Translations under genes and position numbers: made by a program | Assembly (NCBI GenBank): GCA_021324305.1 | Contig: JAJPJI010000015.1 | Coordinates: 1 to 64,000 of the forward strand | Source: Gammaproteobacteria bacterium | GTDB lineage: Bacteria > Pseudomonadota > Gammaproteobacteria > DSM-16500 | Reading direction: 5' to 3' | DNA: 64,000 nt | In this document: positions 46,143 through 55,990 of the stretch, in pieces | How positions within the stretch are numbered: the first letter of the stretch is position 1 | Layout: each line of letters starts with the position of its first letter | Notes under the pieces: generated by a model | Database searches by the model: none | What the model was told of the DNA's origin: nothing | Seen by the model: the letters and a program-made list of their open reading frames with translations, nothing else

Positions 46143-46328
46143 TTGTGGTCTGCCATTATCCAGTTCTTCACCCGCAATCATTTCCGCAAGGAAATTACCA
46201 TTGTTCTTGCATTGAAATTTATTGCTCTAATTTTGTTATGGAAGTTATTTGTACCGCATTCTGACCCTCAGCAGTTGTCTACGCCAAAACTGGTTGAGCA
46301 TTTCATTTCCGTGCAGAAATATACATAG
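46143..46328 (+). CDS. cydP: CydP-like small membrane protein
   Basis: 61 aa. HFRKEITIVLALKFIALILL followed by WKLFV matches the small single-helix CydP family (putative small subunit/assembly factor of cytochrome bd oxidase) with its basic residues before the helix. It starts at TTG with AGAGG 8 bases upstream. No cydAB is near, so it is either an orphan or the genes have moved apart. Assignment is moderate. Confidence 0.55.
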   Translation: MWSAIIQFFTRNHFRKEITIVLALKFIALILLWKLFVPHSDPQQLSTPKLVEHFISVQKYT

Positions 46329-46547
46329 CCATATCCGGCACCTCTTACAAAAATATTATTTGTATATATGTATAAATTTTTACCACATTGCCCTATATAT
46401 GATTTTTATTGCCCTACCTTGGTACGTCTGCTTCATCTAATACACGGACAATCGTGCTAATATAAATTTGAAAAGGGCTTTACATACGCCCACACTAATG
46501 AAGGCAGCATGATAAATAACAGGGATCTAGTATCTACTTACTGAAAT

Positions 46548-46563
46548 GTTCATTCACATGAAC
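46548..46563 (+). promoter_or_regulatory. Small dyad in the flp leader
   Basis: GTTCA-TTCACA-TGAAC, ending just before the flp Shine-Dalgarno (GGAGG). As RNA it could hide or expose that site; as DNA it could be an operator. Confidence 0.3.
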
Positions 46564-46576
46564 GGAGGATAAGAAA

Positions 46577-46732
46577 ATGAAACAGATCACTCTTATTAAA
46601 AGACAGGAAGGCGCGACGATGATTGAATATGGATTGATTGTTGCCTTGATCGCACTCGTCTGTATCGCAGCAATCACACTGATCGGAACAAACGCATCCG
46701 CGCTGTTTAACAACATTGCAGGCAGCTTATAA
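46577..46732 (+). CDS. flp: Flp/Fap-type IVb major pilin
   Basis: 51 aa: MKQITLIKRQEG then a cleavage site (G before ATMIEYGL, with Glu at +5), and one hydrophobic helix (IVALIALVCIAAITLIG) ending NNIAGSL. GGAGG is 8 bases before the ATG. This is the structural pilin of the Tad pilus encoded to the right. Prepilin peptidase TadV/CpaA is not in this window and must be elsewhere. Confidence 0.95.
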   Translation: MKQITLIKRQEGATMIEYGLIVALIALVCIAAITLIGTNASALFNNIAGSL

Positions 46733-46805
46733 TCATGGAAGAAATGGAAACAGTGTCTGCTGATACCAAGTTTTTAATAATCTTATAGTGATGGTGGATA
46801 ACAAA

Positions 46806-46851
46806 TTTATCATGCTGGCTCCGAACTGACTACCGGGACCAGCATGATAAA
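46806..46851. terminator. Terminator between flp and tadD
   Basis: TTTATCATGCTGG pairs perfectly (13 bp) with CCAGCATGATAAA across a 20-base loop. It serves flp and the convergent tadD. Confidence 0.8.
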
Positions 46852-46859
46852 ACAAACAA

Positions 46860-47609
46860 TCAGACACACCATTTACGAGCAGCAGACATGGTTTTGTTTA
46901 CGAGAGCAGGAGTCGCCACTCCAGATTTCACCAGCAGCATGTCATCGAGCTGCTTCTTGCGTAATACTGGATCTTTTATTTTTGCAAAGTAGCCATTAAT
47001 CAGCTTCAGGTTCTCTTTTTGTCTGGAATGTGACATGTCTCTGAGTGATAACATCAGATAATATCTGGCTTCTTTCAAATTACCGCTTAGCGCAAATGAA
47101 ACACCCAGATTGTTTTGTAATGCTGCATCCTGGGATGTATAAGACAGACCTTTTCGATAACAGGATTGAGCCAGATGGTTTTTCGAGAGATTATCCAGTA
47201 ACACACCCATGCCATTTAAGGCCCGCGTGTTTTTCCTGTTTTGCTGCAATAGATAGCTATACTGTATATAAGCGGTATTCATGTCACCGCGCAGCATGGA
47301 GACCCTGGCAAGACTATATCGTGCATTATCATTTTTTGGATCAAGTGATATGATCTGCCTGTATGAATGTATCGCTTCGATGTATTTTCCTTGCTGTACC
47401 TGTGCATCCGCAATTTTCATCCTGAGATTCAGCTTATCTGGTTCAATGTCCTGCGCCTTGGAATAATAGTTTTCCGCTTCCACGAAATGATTTGACCGGG
47501 CATAGACATCGCCCAGACTGGACAGGGTTTCAGCCTTCTGATTCTCGGATTGATTGGCACAACCAGCTATCGCGGCCACCAGGATGCAAAAAATAATTCT
47601 GATCAACAT
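46860..47609 (-). CDS. tadD: TPR lipoprotein TadD
   Basis: 249 aa. Lipoprotein signal MLIRIIFCILVAAIAGC, then tetratricopeptide repeats (SLGDVYARSNHFVEAENYYS, IADAQVQQGKYIEAIHSYRQ, YSLARVSMLRGDMNTAYIQY). TadD/pilotin-type proteins help secretin assembly in Tad systems. The start is set at the ATG with GGAGG 7-8 bases upstream; the frame is open 25 codons before it. Confidence 0.85.
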   Translation of the reverse strand: MLIRIIFCILVAAIAGCANQSENQKAETLSSLGDVYARSNHFVEAENYYSKAQDIEPDKLNLRMKIADAQVQQGKYIEAIHSYRQIISLDPKNDNARYSLARVSMLRGDMNTAYIQYSYLLQQNRKNTRALNGMGVLLDNLSKNHLAQSCYRKGLSYTSQDAALQNNLGVSFALSGNLKEARYYLMLSLRDMSHSRQKENLKLINGYFAKIKDPVLRKKQLDDMLLVKSGVATPALVNKTMSAARKWCV

Positions 47610-47704
47610 TTGGATCGCCTCCCTTACGATATGATTAACTCTGATATCACAATGGACACAGTCAGCACAAGCGCTATCTTTCAATCATCGTTATCACGCC
47701 GTGA

Positions 47705-48643
47705 TCAGGAACCGCCCGAACCAAATACTTCCATTGCCCGTATGATTGCGGGACCCAGAATTACCAACAGCAACGCGGGAAAGATAAACAAAACCAGTGG
47801 CAGCGTAAGCAGAATAGGCAATCGCATCGCCTTATGCTCAACATAGCTCAATCTTTCGCTGCGAAACATTTCCACCTGCGCACGCAGAGCCTGGGAAATG
47901 GAAGCGCCTAACTGCTCGCTTTGCTTGATAATTTGCGCGACCACTTTCGTTTCATCGATACCGGTACGATCGGCGAAGTTATCCCAGGCATCACGGCGAT
48001 TCGGCAATATTCTCAGCTCTGTAGACAGTATTTTCATTTGCTCACATAACGCAGGATGCAATAACATAAGTTCATTGCTGATTCGTTCTATTGATTTATC
48101 ATTACTGAATCCGGCCTCGATACAAATCAAATACAAATCCATGAATTCAAGGATCGACTTGCGCAATACTGCCCGATATGACTTTGTTTTTCTCGATAAA
48201 TACCATTCAGGCAGGCGGTATCCCAGCCACATCAATAACACCAATAAAATCGCCCGCAGGATGAATGGCTTGCCAGAGATTGACGGCACAAACAGAATCA
48301 GGGCAAATCCAAAGAAAATACCGGCAAAAATTGAAATCAGCTGTATGCTAAGAAAAACAATCAAGGCGTTCTTTGACAGCCATCCGGCATTTGATAATTT
48401 TTTTGTAAATTCCTTCGTTGTTTCCGCAGTCAGCACATTCATGTAGTTCAGTATCTGTTTCGCGGATGTGATATATTTTTTCTTCATCCGCTCCTGCTTG
48501 GATGGCATCATTTCCCGGGCTCCGCGATAAAATGGCGACGCAATCTTTTCTATGCGCTGCCTGAGTAGAACAAAACGACGCATATTATGTATGCTGATAA
48601 GCAGCAATCCCGTCATTACCATTAACAATATAAGAATACCCAT
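47705..48643 (-). CDS. tadC: Tad pilus inner-membrane platform protein TadC
   Basis: 312 aa T2SF-domain protein with helices at the N-terminus (ILILLMVMTGLLLISIHNM), mid-region (LIVFLSIQLISIFAGIFFGF) and C-terminus (LPILLTLPLVLFIFPALLLV). The cytoplasmic loop carries YLICIEAGFSNDKSIERISN, characteristic of GspF/TadC. With TadB it forms the assembly platform. Confidence 0.9.
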   Translation of the reverse strand: MGILILLMVMTGLLLISIHNMRRFVLLRQRIEKIASPFYRGAREMMPSKQERMKKKYITSAKQILNYMNVLTAETTKEFTKKLSNAGWLSKNALIVFLSIQLISIFAGIFFGFALILFVPSISGKPFILRAILLVLLMWLGYRLPEWYLSRKTKSYRAVLRKSILEFMDLYLICIEAGFSNDKSIERISNELMLLHPALCEQMKILSTELRILPNRRDAWDNFADRTGIDETKVVAQIIKQSEQLGASISQALRAQVEMFRSERLSYVEHKAMRLPILLTLPLVLFIFPALLLVILGPAIIRAMEVFGSGGS

Positions 48644-48723
48644 GATGCAACCTCGAACATCAATGAATCATCACAAGAATAAACACGCCCAGAGATTAGC
48701 ATGGATCGGCAGCAATCCAGACT

Positions 48724-49632
48724 TCAGATATCTACCCGCACCATACGCGCAATAACAATACAACCTATTATTTCACTAATTATTCCTGCAATCAGCAAAT
48801 GCTGGCCGGTCGAATTTGTAAACAGAAGCAATATATATTCAGGACGTATTAATTCAATCAGTCCCGCCACCAGAAACGGCAATCCGCCCATAAAAAAAGC
48901 ACTGAATATGCCTTCTGATGAAAGCGCCTTGACCTTCATGCGCATTAACTGGCGCTGACGAAGCATATTCGAAAGACTGCTTAACGTCTTGATGATATTG
49001 CCGCCTGTCTCCTGCTGCACCGAAAGCACAATAACAAAAAAACTGAACTCGGGAATTTTAATCTTGTTGGATATATCATTTGCCACCACGACAAATTCCT
49101 TGCCCATTTCAACCTGATCCACAATACTTTTAAACTGGACTGCAACAGGTCCTTCCGTTTCCTCGCCAACAATCTTGATTGAATCAACAATCGTGCGGCC
49201 TGCCCTCAGGCTTCGAATTATCAGATCAATACTGTTCGGCAATTCCGTGACAAATGCCTTGTGATAACGCCGCTTTCGAATGCCGATGGTCAACACGTAA
49301 ATGACGATGATCACACTGAAATAAATGATCACGCTAGTCATCGCCGAATAAAAATTGTGTGAAAAAAGCAGAATGAATAATGCCGGTATGGGCATAATGA
49401 CCAGAAACATGATTTGAATGGGTGTCAATCTTGTGCGGACATTCTTTTTCTGCTGCTTTATCGCTATCTTGCGCTCGCCGCGCAGAGCGCTGCTTTGTTT
49501 GTTAATGATGCGGATCCGTTCTTCGAGAGCCTGCCGCTTTAATTTGTCGTGCAATTGCATGAATATGACATACGGAGCAATAAGGAGTATGGACAGGATC
49601 AAAAAGACAAACAGGTAGATGACTGGATCCAT
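48724..49632 (-). CDS. tadB: Tad pilus inner-membrane platform protein TadB
   Basis: 302 aa, T2SF domain. Strong helices at 5-30 (YLFVFLILSILLIAPYVIFM) and around 75-110, then PNSIDLIIRSLRAGRTIVDS and KIPEFSFFVIVLSVQQETGG, both typical of TadB. The start is four bases past the tadA stop (reading on the minus strand tadA comes first), so the genes are co-transcribed. Confidence 0.92.
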   Translation of the reverse strand: MDPVIYLFVFLILSILLIAPYVIFMQLHDKLKRQALEERIRIINKQSSALRGERKIAIKQQKKNVRTRLTPIQIMFLVIMPIPALFILLFSHNFYSAMTSVIIYFSVIIVIYVLTIGIRKRRYHKAFVTELPNSIDLIIRSLRAGRTIVDSIKIVGEETEGPVAVQFKSIVDQVEMGKEFVVVANDISNKIKIPEFSFFVIVLSVQQETGGNIIKTLSSLSNMLRQRQLMRMKVKALSSEGIFSAFFMGGLPFLVAGLIELIRPEYILLLFTNSTGQHLLIAGIISEIIGCIVIARMVRVDI

Positions 49633-49635
49633 AAA

Positions 49636-51207
49636 TTAGTAAATCTCCTCTAATGCCTTATCCAGTCCAAACTGAAAAGCCCGGGACATGAATAATGGCT
49701 TATCGCTAGTCTGTTCGAAATCACCGATTATTTCGTTCGTCCCCTCCTTCATTGTATATTTGAATTCATAGAGATGTCTTAACTTGATTCCGCCATCTTC
49801 GGTCGATTCGATTTCCGAAATTGCTATGACCCTGCGCTTTCCATCTTGCATGCGATTAATTTGCACGATTAAATTAATCGATGATGCGACTTGCTGTTTG
49901 ATTGCGTCGCCGCTCATCCCAACATTAGCCATGGTCACCATATTCATAAGACGCGTTGGAACTTCACTCGGCTTGTTTGCGTGGATGGTACACATGGATC
50001 CGTCATGGCCTGTGTTCATCGCCTGCATCATGTCAAATGCTTCAGCACCGCGCACCTCGCCCAGAATGATACGATCAGGCCGCATTCGGAGCGCGTTCTT
50101 TACCAGGTCACGTTCTGATACCGCACCCGTCCCTTCGATATTTGCAGCACGTGTCTCAAGCCGAACCACATGCTCTTGCTGCAATCGCAGTTCCGCCGAG
50201 TCTTCAATTGTCAGTATCCGCTCATTATGGGGAATAGCACGTGACAAGGCGTTAAGCAGCGTCGTCTTTCCCGAACCAGTACCTCCTGATATGACAATAT
50301 TCAGACGGCATTTAACCGCGATCGTAAGAAGCGTGGCCATTGCGGCTGATAAATTCTTCTGAATGATCATCTTGCCAAGCGTGATGGATTGCTTGTTGAA
50401 TTTTCTTATGGAAAGCACCGGCGCATCCAGTGCCAACGGCGGTATGATCGCATTCACACGGCTTCCATCCTTGAGCCGCGCATCCACATATGGCGTTGAC
50501 TCATCGATACGCCTGCCAATCTTGGTGACAATACGGGTAATGACATGCATAAGATGAGAATTATCTCTGAACCGTATACTGCAGGGCTGCAATTTTCCAT
50601 TTCGTTCGATATAAATTTTATTTGGCGAATTGACCAGAATATCGGTCACTGATTCATCGGCCAATAGCGGCTCTAATGGACCAAGGCCTGTAATCTCATC
50701 AAGCAGCATGCTCTGCAATAGAGTTTGTTCGACATTGTTCAGCTGAATATGGGTCTCATCCAGAACCTTGACAATGGCGGGAGACAAATAGCCAAGCAGT
50801 TTGTCTGCCGTCATGCTGGAAGCTTCTTTTATGTCAATTGCATCCATGACCGCGAGATGGACGCGATGCAGGGCATTGTAAACCCGCTCCTCCGATGCGG
50901 CATTGACCACAGGATATCCCGGCTTGTGTGTTGGCTTGGGATAATAAAATTCATTTGACGCATGACTACGTACGAGAGAAAGCTCAAGCAAGACTTTTTT
51001 GATTAGTTCATTTAGCACTTGCTCCTGCACTTTGATGTTTTGCTTGTTTGCCAGATGCTGCAGCATTTCGCCAGCCAGCAGCCCCATATAATTTGATTGA
51101 TCCGGCTCTGACAGCAACCCCATTAATTGTACTGCCTGGCGAACCAATAAATCCTGGTTTTGCAGTTCATTTCCAGGTGAAAGAGTCGAGTTTTCGGTAA
51201 AACTCAT
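49636..51207 (-). CDS. tadA: Tad secretion ATPase TadA/CpaF
   Basis: 523 aa hexameric ATPase powering pilus assembly and retraction. Walker A VISGGTGSGKTTLLNALS, Asp box ERILTIEDSAELRL, Walker B RPDRIILGEVRGAEAFDMMQ, His box NTGHDGSMCTIHANKPSEV. A helical N-terminal domain (20-150) precedes the N2 domain (GPLEPLLADESVTDILVNSP). The ATG overlaps the tadZ stop by one base, with GGAG upstream. Confidence 0.96.
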   Translation of the reverse strand: MSFTENSTLSPGNELQNQDLLVRQAVQLMGLLSEPDQSNYMGLLAGEMLQHLANKQNIKVQEQVLNELIKKVLLELSLVRSHASNEFYYPKPTHKPGYPVVNAASEERVYNALHRVHLAVMDAIDIKEASSMTADKLLGYLSPAIVKVLDETHIQLNNVEQTLLQSMLLDEITGLGPLEPLLADESVTDILVNSPNKIYIERNGKLQPCSIRFRDNSHLMHVITRIVTKIGRRIDESTPYVDARLKDGSRVNAIIPPLALDAPVLSIRKFNKQSITLGKMIIQKNLSAAMATLLTIAVKCRLNIVISGGTGSGKTTLLNALSRAIPHNERILTIEDSAELRLQQEHVVRLETRAANIEGTGAVSERDLVKNALRMRPDRIILGEVRGAEAFDMMQAMNTGHDGSMCTIHANKPSEVPTRLMNMVTMANVGMSGDAIKQQVASSINLIVQINRMQDGKRRVIAISEIESTEDGGIKLRHLYEFKYTMKEGTNEIIGDFEQTSDKPLFMSRAFQFGLDKALEEIY

Positions 51208-52460
51208 CAGCTGGGTCTCCACAGCTTTTTGAATGGCGAAGATTTAATTTTCTCGACCGGCTTTAACTGTGGATAATTGGTTTGAAGTAATTTGAGCAAA
51301 TCCGTGCTAAAAGCATGATTCTTGTTTGTTTTAATAAATGGCTCACCCGTATTCATACCCTCAAGCATGTGTGACTTACAAAATGGAAGCGAGTTGTTCA
51401 CAGGCGAGCCAATGGCTTTTTCGAACATGGATTTGCTTATGGTTCCGCCGGCAGGAAATATTTGATTGGCAACAATGCTATATTTTGTGGCCGGCAAATT
51501 TGCCAGCAGATATGCTTTTAAACGCAAGACAGCCTGAATTGAAACGAGTGACAGATCAGTCACGATAATGACTGAATTAGCCAATTTCAGCGCCTCACGC
51601 GAAAAACTGGTATTCAGCGACGAGGGCAAGTCAGCAAAAATAAAGTCGAACCTGCCCCTTAGCATAGTAACAAGTTTATGGATAGACTCCTCGGAAAAAT
51701 TCGCATCCTGCCCCAAGGGCAACTGTCCAGTCAAAACCGATAACTTGTCATCTTTCTGCAAGATAAGCCGTTTCAGGAAGGTGTCATCCAGCCTGTCTAC
51801 CTCTGAAAGCGCGTCATTCAGGCCTGCATTCTGATTCAGGTCCAGCATGACACAGGCACTGTCATGATATAAATCCAGATCGATCAGACAAACTTTTTTG
51901 TTGAATTCTGATGCGGTCACATAAGCCAGATTCACGCAAACGGTCGAGGCACCTACGCCTCCTTTTGCTCCGATGACCACGACAAATGGTTTTAACTGGG
52001 TTGCAGCTTCCTTGCTCAGTCGCGTGACCGGAGACGTCATTGCTTCATTGATTGCGCTTTTGACAATATTTTCCTGCAAGGGTAGCGATAAATAATCCGT
52101 CACACCAGCATGTTTTAATTCTCGATAAAGGGAAATGAGATCATCCTTCCCTATAACGATTAAATGAGTATTTGCAGGACAATCCTCGATCAATGATTTT
52201 GTGTCATTCAAAACATCAGACGATCTGGTCAAATCAAGTAAAATAACTTTCGGTTCAATACCGCTTTTTAAAACTGATCGAACTCTGGATGCTTCGAAAG
52301 ACTGTACGCAAGCGGGAGGATATCCCTCCTTGATTGCGAACTGGTTCAATATTTCCCGGGCAGATTCGTCAGATATAAATGCGATCAATTGTGGATTCGG
52401 CCCCAAAATATCGATCAGATTGAGTTCCTGGCTTAAATTGGCATTTTGATCTGTTATCAT
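51207..52460 (-). CDS. tadZ: Tad pole-localisation ATPase TadZ/CpaE
   Basis: 417 aa. An atypical response-regulator-like N-terminal domain (VILLDLTRSSDVLNDT, LIVIGKDDLISLYRELKHAG) lacks a normal phosphoryl-acceptor context; a ParA/MinD-like ATPase follows with VVIGAKGGVGASTVCVNLAY (deviant Walker A) and FDFIFADLPSSLNTSFS (Walker B). In related bacteria it places the pilus machine at the cell pole. Overlaps cpaD by 4 bases. Confidence 0.92.
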   Translation of the reverse strand: MITDQNANLSQELNLIDILGPNPQLIAFISDESAREILNQFAIKEGYPPACVQSFEASRVRSVLKSGIEPKVILLDLTRSSDVLNDTKSLIEDCPANTHLIVIGKDDLISLYRELKHAGVTDYLSLPLQENIVKSAINEAMTSPVTRLSKEAATQLKPFVVVIGAKGGVGASTVCVNLAYVTASEFNKKVCLIDLDLYHDSACVMLDLNQNAGLNDALSEVDRLDDTFLKRLILQKDDKLSVLTGQLPLGQDANFSEESIHKLVTMLRGRFDFIFADLPSSLNTSFSREALKLANSVIIVTDLSLVSIQAVLRLKAYLLANLPATKYSIVANQIFPAGGTISKSMFEKAIGSPVNNSLPFCKSHMLEGMNTGEPFIKTNKNHAFSTDLLKLLQTNYPQLKPVEKIKSSPFKKLWRPS

Positions 52461-53101
52461 GAACTGCTTTCCATATCTAATTTCGATACCTTGCCTATCC
52501 GGTAATTTTTCTCTCCGATGGCGACTCGATCACCTTCTGTTCCATTATCGCCGGAGGTTGCAAGCAGATTCCATGGGTTAACAATCATCTGGGCCAAATT
52601 ATAATTGGTGGTACATCCAAAAGTGTTGCCTATCACCTGCACGCTAGGCATCAAGGTCAGGTTCGGGCAATTCTCAACGTACAAATGCAGCTTGCCTCTC
52701 ACCAGATTCACACAATTTCTTGCCGGCTCCATGGGCAGCGTCGCTTTTAACTTTATCGAGCTGTAGCCTAAATGATGGACTTCGCTTCGGACGGCGTTAA
52801 TTCTCGCCAGATTCAATGGAATATTGTTAGGATTAGCCACACAAGGAGAAACAAAAACCCGCTCATTGCGTTTGGTCGCAAATACAAATCGCCTGATTTT
52901 ATCTTGCTGCCGCGGGGTCAGGTCGGCTGAACCAGGATAAAAATAAATTGTCTGGCACGATTTCCCGCAAACCACCTGAATTGGATTCTTGTCCTGACCT
53001 GTCCACACCTCTTCATCCGGCGTGCAGGCAAGCGAGAAGATGGACATCGCGCCAATTAAAAAAACGTAGAGTAAATTTTTCCTGATATCGTGCTTTGTCA
53101 T
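52457..53101 (-). CDS. cpaD: Tad pilus lipoprotein CpaD
   Basis: 214 aa. Lipoprotein signal (LLYVFLIGAMSIFSLAC), then the CpaD domain: KIRRFVFATKRNERVFVSPC, a central repeat-like fold, and the C-terminal signature FGCTTNYNLAQMIVNPWNLL. In Tad systems CpaD/RcpB assists the secretin. AAGGG precedes the ATG used; an open stretch of 20 codons upstream has no site. Confidence 0.88.
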   Translation of the reverse strand: MTKHDIRKNLLYVFLIGAMSIFSLACTPDEEVWTGQDKNPIQVVCGKSCQTIYFYPGSADLTPRQQDKIRRFVFATKRNERVFVSPCVANPNNIPLNLARINAVRSEVHHLGYSSIKLKATLPMEPARNCVNLVRGKLHLYVENCPNLTLMPSVQVIGNTFGCTTNYNLAQMIVNPWNLLATSGDNGTEGDRVAIGEKNYRIGKVSKLDMESSS

Positions 53102-53207
53102 TTCTAATCCCTTAATCATGGATGATATCATCGTCCGGTTCCTGCAACGATGATTCCGCAATCAGGACAGGTAATACATTCAAACATGCAGCCTGATGAG
53201 CGGCTTA

Positions 53208-54545
53208 TCAATCAAGAATAAAACCCACATTCCGATTTTTACATCTTCTGCAATAGGACAACGTGATATCTGCATTGGCATTATCCGTTGGATAAAGTAA
53301 TCCATCGTTGGAAGCTGGTTGAACAATATAGGGTGTGACAATGATCACCAGCTCGGTTTCATTTCGTTGAAATCGTTCGGAGCGGAACAACCTGCCTAAT
53401 ACAGGAATCTGGCTTACGCCAGGCAGCTGCTGAACCATTTTGTTCGCATTATTTTGCAGCAATCCTGCAATTGAAAAACTCTGCCCGCTTCTCAGTTCAA
53501 CAGTTGTTTGCGCACGGCGTGTCGAGAGAGAAGGCACCTGAAAGCCATTGATATTGACCGCGCCTTCAGTGGAAAGCTGGCTCACTTCCGGCCGGACTTG
53601 CAGGTTAATCTTGCCGTTCTCAAGAATGGTTGGTGTAAACGCGAGTGAAACACCGAATTTCTTGAACATGACGGTAACAGCACCCGTGTTTCCCTGCGGG
53701 ATTGGAATCGGAAATTCACCGCCCACCAGGAACGACGCTGTCTGCCCGGAAAGCGCGGTCAAATTGGGTTCTGACAAGATGGTCACTAACCCATTCTGCT
53801 CAAGGACATTGATGATAGATTGTATGGAAAAGTTACCGCGATTCAACAAATCCGCAGTAAAATTTATCGCGTTGGGTGTTGTTCCTGTCACGGCAAAATC
53901 ACTGGGAATGAGAATTGGATTGACTAGAAATTTGGTGTTATTGGTCGCAAATCCACCCGTCCAGTTGATGCCCAATGAGCGGATGACTTCTCGAGTCATC
54001 TCTATAACCTGAACACGCAAATTAATCTGAGTTGGCGCAGAAACGTGTAAAAAAGTGAGAACCTTGGCTGGATCACCCATATAACGTTCTACCAGATGCC
54101 GCGCATCCTCAGCCTGCGCCGCTGACTTCACTGTACCGCGCAGAATGACATTATCTCCCGCGGACATGACTTTGATGGTTGCGCCAGGAACAATTTCTTT
54201 TAGCAAATAGTCAAGCTGGCTTAAATCCTGAGTGACCCTGACAATATATTTGAATGCCACCTTGCCGCTTTTGCTGGTCGCATAAAGTGAGGTTTCTCCA
54301 ATCTTTTTCGCGTATATGTACAAGATTCCTGGCGCCCTGACGTGATAATCAGCGATTGATGGATCAGCAACAAAAATAGTACCGACATTTTTGCTGATGG
54401 CGATAATTTTTCCCTTGTTTAGTTCAAGATTAAGAAGCGTAGAATTGCTGTTGTTCCACTCTGCGTGAGCAACCAGCGCATGAATGCACATAGTCATCAA
54501 GCATAATACATGTAAAATTCTTCGCAGCATCCGCTTACGAACCAT
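53208..54545 (-). CDS. cpaC: Tad outer-membrane secretin CpaC/RcpA
   Basis: 445 aa. Signal peptide (ILHVLCLMTMCIHALVAHA), N-terminal secretin-associated domain (LNLELNKGKIIAISKNVGTI), a BON-like domain (VPGATIKVMSAGDNVILRGT) and the GspD secretin C-terminal region with NVLEQNGLVTILSEPNLTAL, GEFPIPIPQGNTGAVTVMFK, LRSGQSFSIAGLLQNNANKM and TELVIIVTPYIVQP. Forms the pilus exit pore. Its start overlaps the end of cpaB. Confidence 0.94.
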   Translation of the reverse strand: MVRKRMLRRILHVLCLMTMCIHALVAHAEWNNSNSTLLNLELNKGKIIAISKNVGTIFVADPSIADYHVRAPGILYIYAKKIGETSLYATSKSGKVAFKYIVRVTQDLSQLDYLLKEIVPGATIKVMSAGDNVILRGTVKSAAQAEDARHLVERYMGDPAKVLTFLHVSAPTQINLRVQVIEMTREVIRSLGINWTGGFATNNTKFLVNPILIPSDFAVTGTTPNAINFTADLLNRGNFSIQSIINVLEQNGLVTILSEPNLTALSGQTASFLVGGEFPIPIPQGNTGAVTVMFKKFGVSLAFTPTILENGKINLQVRPEVSQLSTEGAVNINGFQVPSLSTRRAQTTVELRSGQSFSIAGLLQNNANKMVQQLPGVSQIPVLGRLFRSERFQRNETELVIIVTPYIVQPASNDGLLYPTDNANADITLSYCRRCKNRNVGFILD

Positions 54546-55374
54546 TGTTACCTGCTCTTTCAATTCTGTCTCCATGAATTAGAGTAAGACCTACTGAATT
54601 GTCCTGATCCTTGTTGCTATTCAGAATATCACTATTATTCAAAGTCGGTAATGAAAATTCGCCTTGCTGATTGCTCTCTGAAGCAGGACCGGTCAAACTC
54701 AGCGATAATGTCCCCATTGATTGTCCTAATGCGAGAATCTCTGCCTGCTGCGGTGTCACTTCAAGCGTTACGTTGCGGGAATTATTATTGATGCCAGACA
54801 TTTTTGCATTCGCTTTGGCGGTAACTGTATTAGGCGATAAACTCTGGTCTACCGCGATCACCGGAATATTAAAGAGTATTGTTTTGGTAATATATTCCTT
54901 GTTAACTCCGCCGGATGTATTCAGGCTATAGCTCAGGATAACATCCACGGAATCACCGGGATTAATTAATCCGCCCAACGATGAAGCCAGTGTCACATTG
55001 ACGTTAAACGCACGCATTCCGGGTTTCAGAACACTTGCTAATGCGCTCATGTTTTCCTTGGATAAAAACATGGCATCAACAATCGGTTCATCGGCATTGA
55101 TGGGTTCTCGTACCAGGGATCCGACAACATCCGACTTATCGCGCACTCCTTTGACAATGAATTGTGGTGAAAGCTGGGATTGAGGCCATGATTTCCAGGT
55201 AATATCCGTATCAGAAATAACCGTGCCCCGCGTCAGGTTTTTTGTTGCGACCAGGACGTCACTATTCGCGAAAGCAGTTGCTTCCTTTTGCTTCTGATGC
55301 TTATAGACCAATGCAGTAAAGATGGCAGAAATGATTAAGGCGCCAAAGATGAATAGTATCCCTAATCGATTCAT
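54535..55374 (-). CDS. cpaB: Tad pilus assembly protein CpaB/RcpC
   Basis: 279 aa. One N-terminal helix (LGILFIFGALIISAIFTALV), then a SAF domain (VLVATKNLTRGTVISDTDIT) and the RcpC-type domain (KPGMRAFNVNVTLASSLGGL, INPGDSVDVILSYS, PQQAEILALGQSMGTLSLSL). Periplasmic; associated with the secretin. AAGGG lies 8 bases before the ATG used. First gene of the leftward cpaB-to-tadD run, divergent from tadE. Confidence 0.93.
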   Translation of the reverse strand: MNRLGILFIFGALIISAIFTALVYKHQKQKEATAFANSDVLVATKNLTRGTVISDTDITWKSWPQSQLSPQFIVKGVRDKSDVVGSLVREPINADEPIVDAMFLSKENMSALASVLKPGMRAFNVNVTLASSLGGLINPGDSVDVILSYSLNTSGGVNKEYITKTILFNIPVIAVDQSLSPNTVTAKANAKMSGINNNSRNVTLEVTPQQAEILALGQSMGTLSLSLTGPASESNQQGEFSLPTLNNSDILNSNKDQDNSVGLTLIHGDRIERAGNNGS

Positions 55375-55444
55375 GTTCATTCCCTTGTGACAAGCAGCAC
55401 TGACAGATAAGTGCTAATATATATATATACGAGGAGATGATAGC

Positions 55445-55858
55445 ATGATTTCTTCGGGCATTAAAAGATATACAACCGGCTCAGCTCTGATCGAATTTGC
55501 ACTATTGCTGCCAGTACTGATAACGCTAATTCTTGGCACAATTGAGATTGGATGGGCATTATTTGTTCAGGACACACTGGTTGATGCGGCTCGCGAAGGG
55601 GCAAGGGTTGCTGTAACCCAGAATGTCAGCACGACTACTATCACAGCATCGATAGAAAATTTATTAACCAATTCAAACCTCCCGGGTGATAAATCAACAG
55701 TCACTATCTCACCTTCAGCTGTCAGTCTCCAGACCAAGGGCACACCAATAACGGTTCAGGTTTCCTTGCCGTATTCTGATGTTTCTATCCTGCCCACCAC
55801 TCTCTTTCTTGGAAGTACAACACTGAGTGCACAAGTTACCATGGTAAAAGAATATTAA
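55445..55858 (+). CDS. tadE: Minor pseudopilin TadE
   Basis: 137 aa. TGSALIEFALLLPVLITLIL is a typical TadE prepilin helix with Glu at +5-like position, followed by GTIEIGWALFVQDTLVDAAR and EGARVAV. GAGGAG precedes the ATG. Processed by the same prepilin peptidase as Flp. Confidence 0.9.
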   Translation: MISSGIKRYTTGSALIEFALLLPVLITLILGTIEIGWALFVQDTLVDAAREGARVAVTQNVSTTTITASIENLLTNSNLPGDKSTVTISPSAVSLQTKGTPITVQVSLPYSDVSILPTTLFLGSTTLSAQVTMVKEY

Positions 55859-55990
55859 TTAAACTGTAAGTAAATTACTGTTCAATTTTTGAATATACAA
55901 TGTCTTACACTTAAGCCAGGACAAAACAGGATATGGTAATATTTAATTAACGAGGCAATCATTATACACGCCATGTCGGAGGTAACGGCC

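Noticed and set aside
46424-46442. Sigma-54 promoter upstream of flp (TGGTAC with a downstream CTTCA)
   Set aside because: The required GC at the -12 element is missing and the distance to the gene is long.
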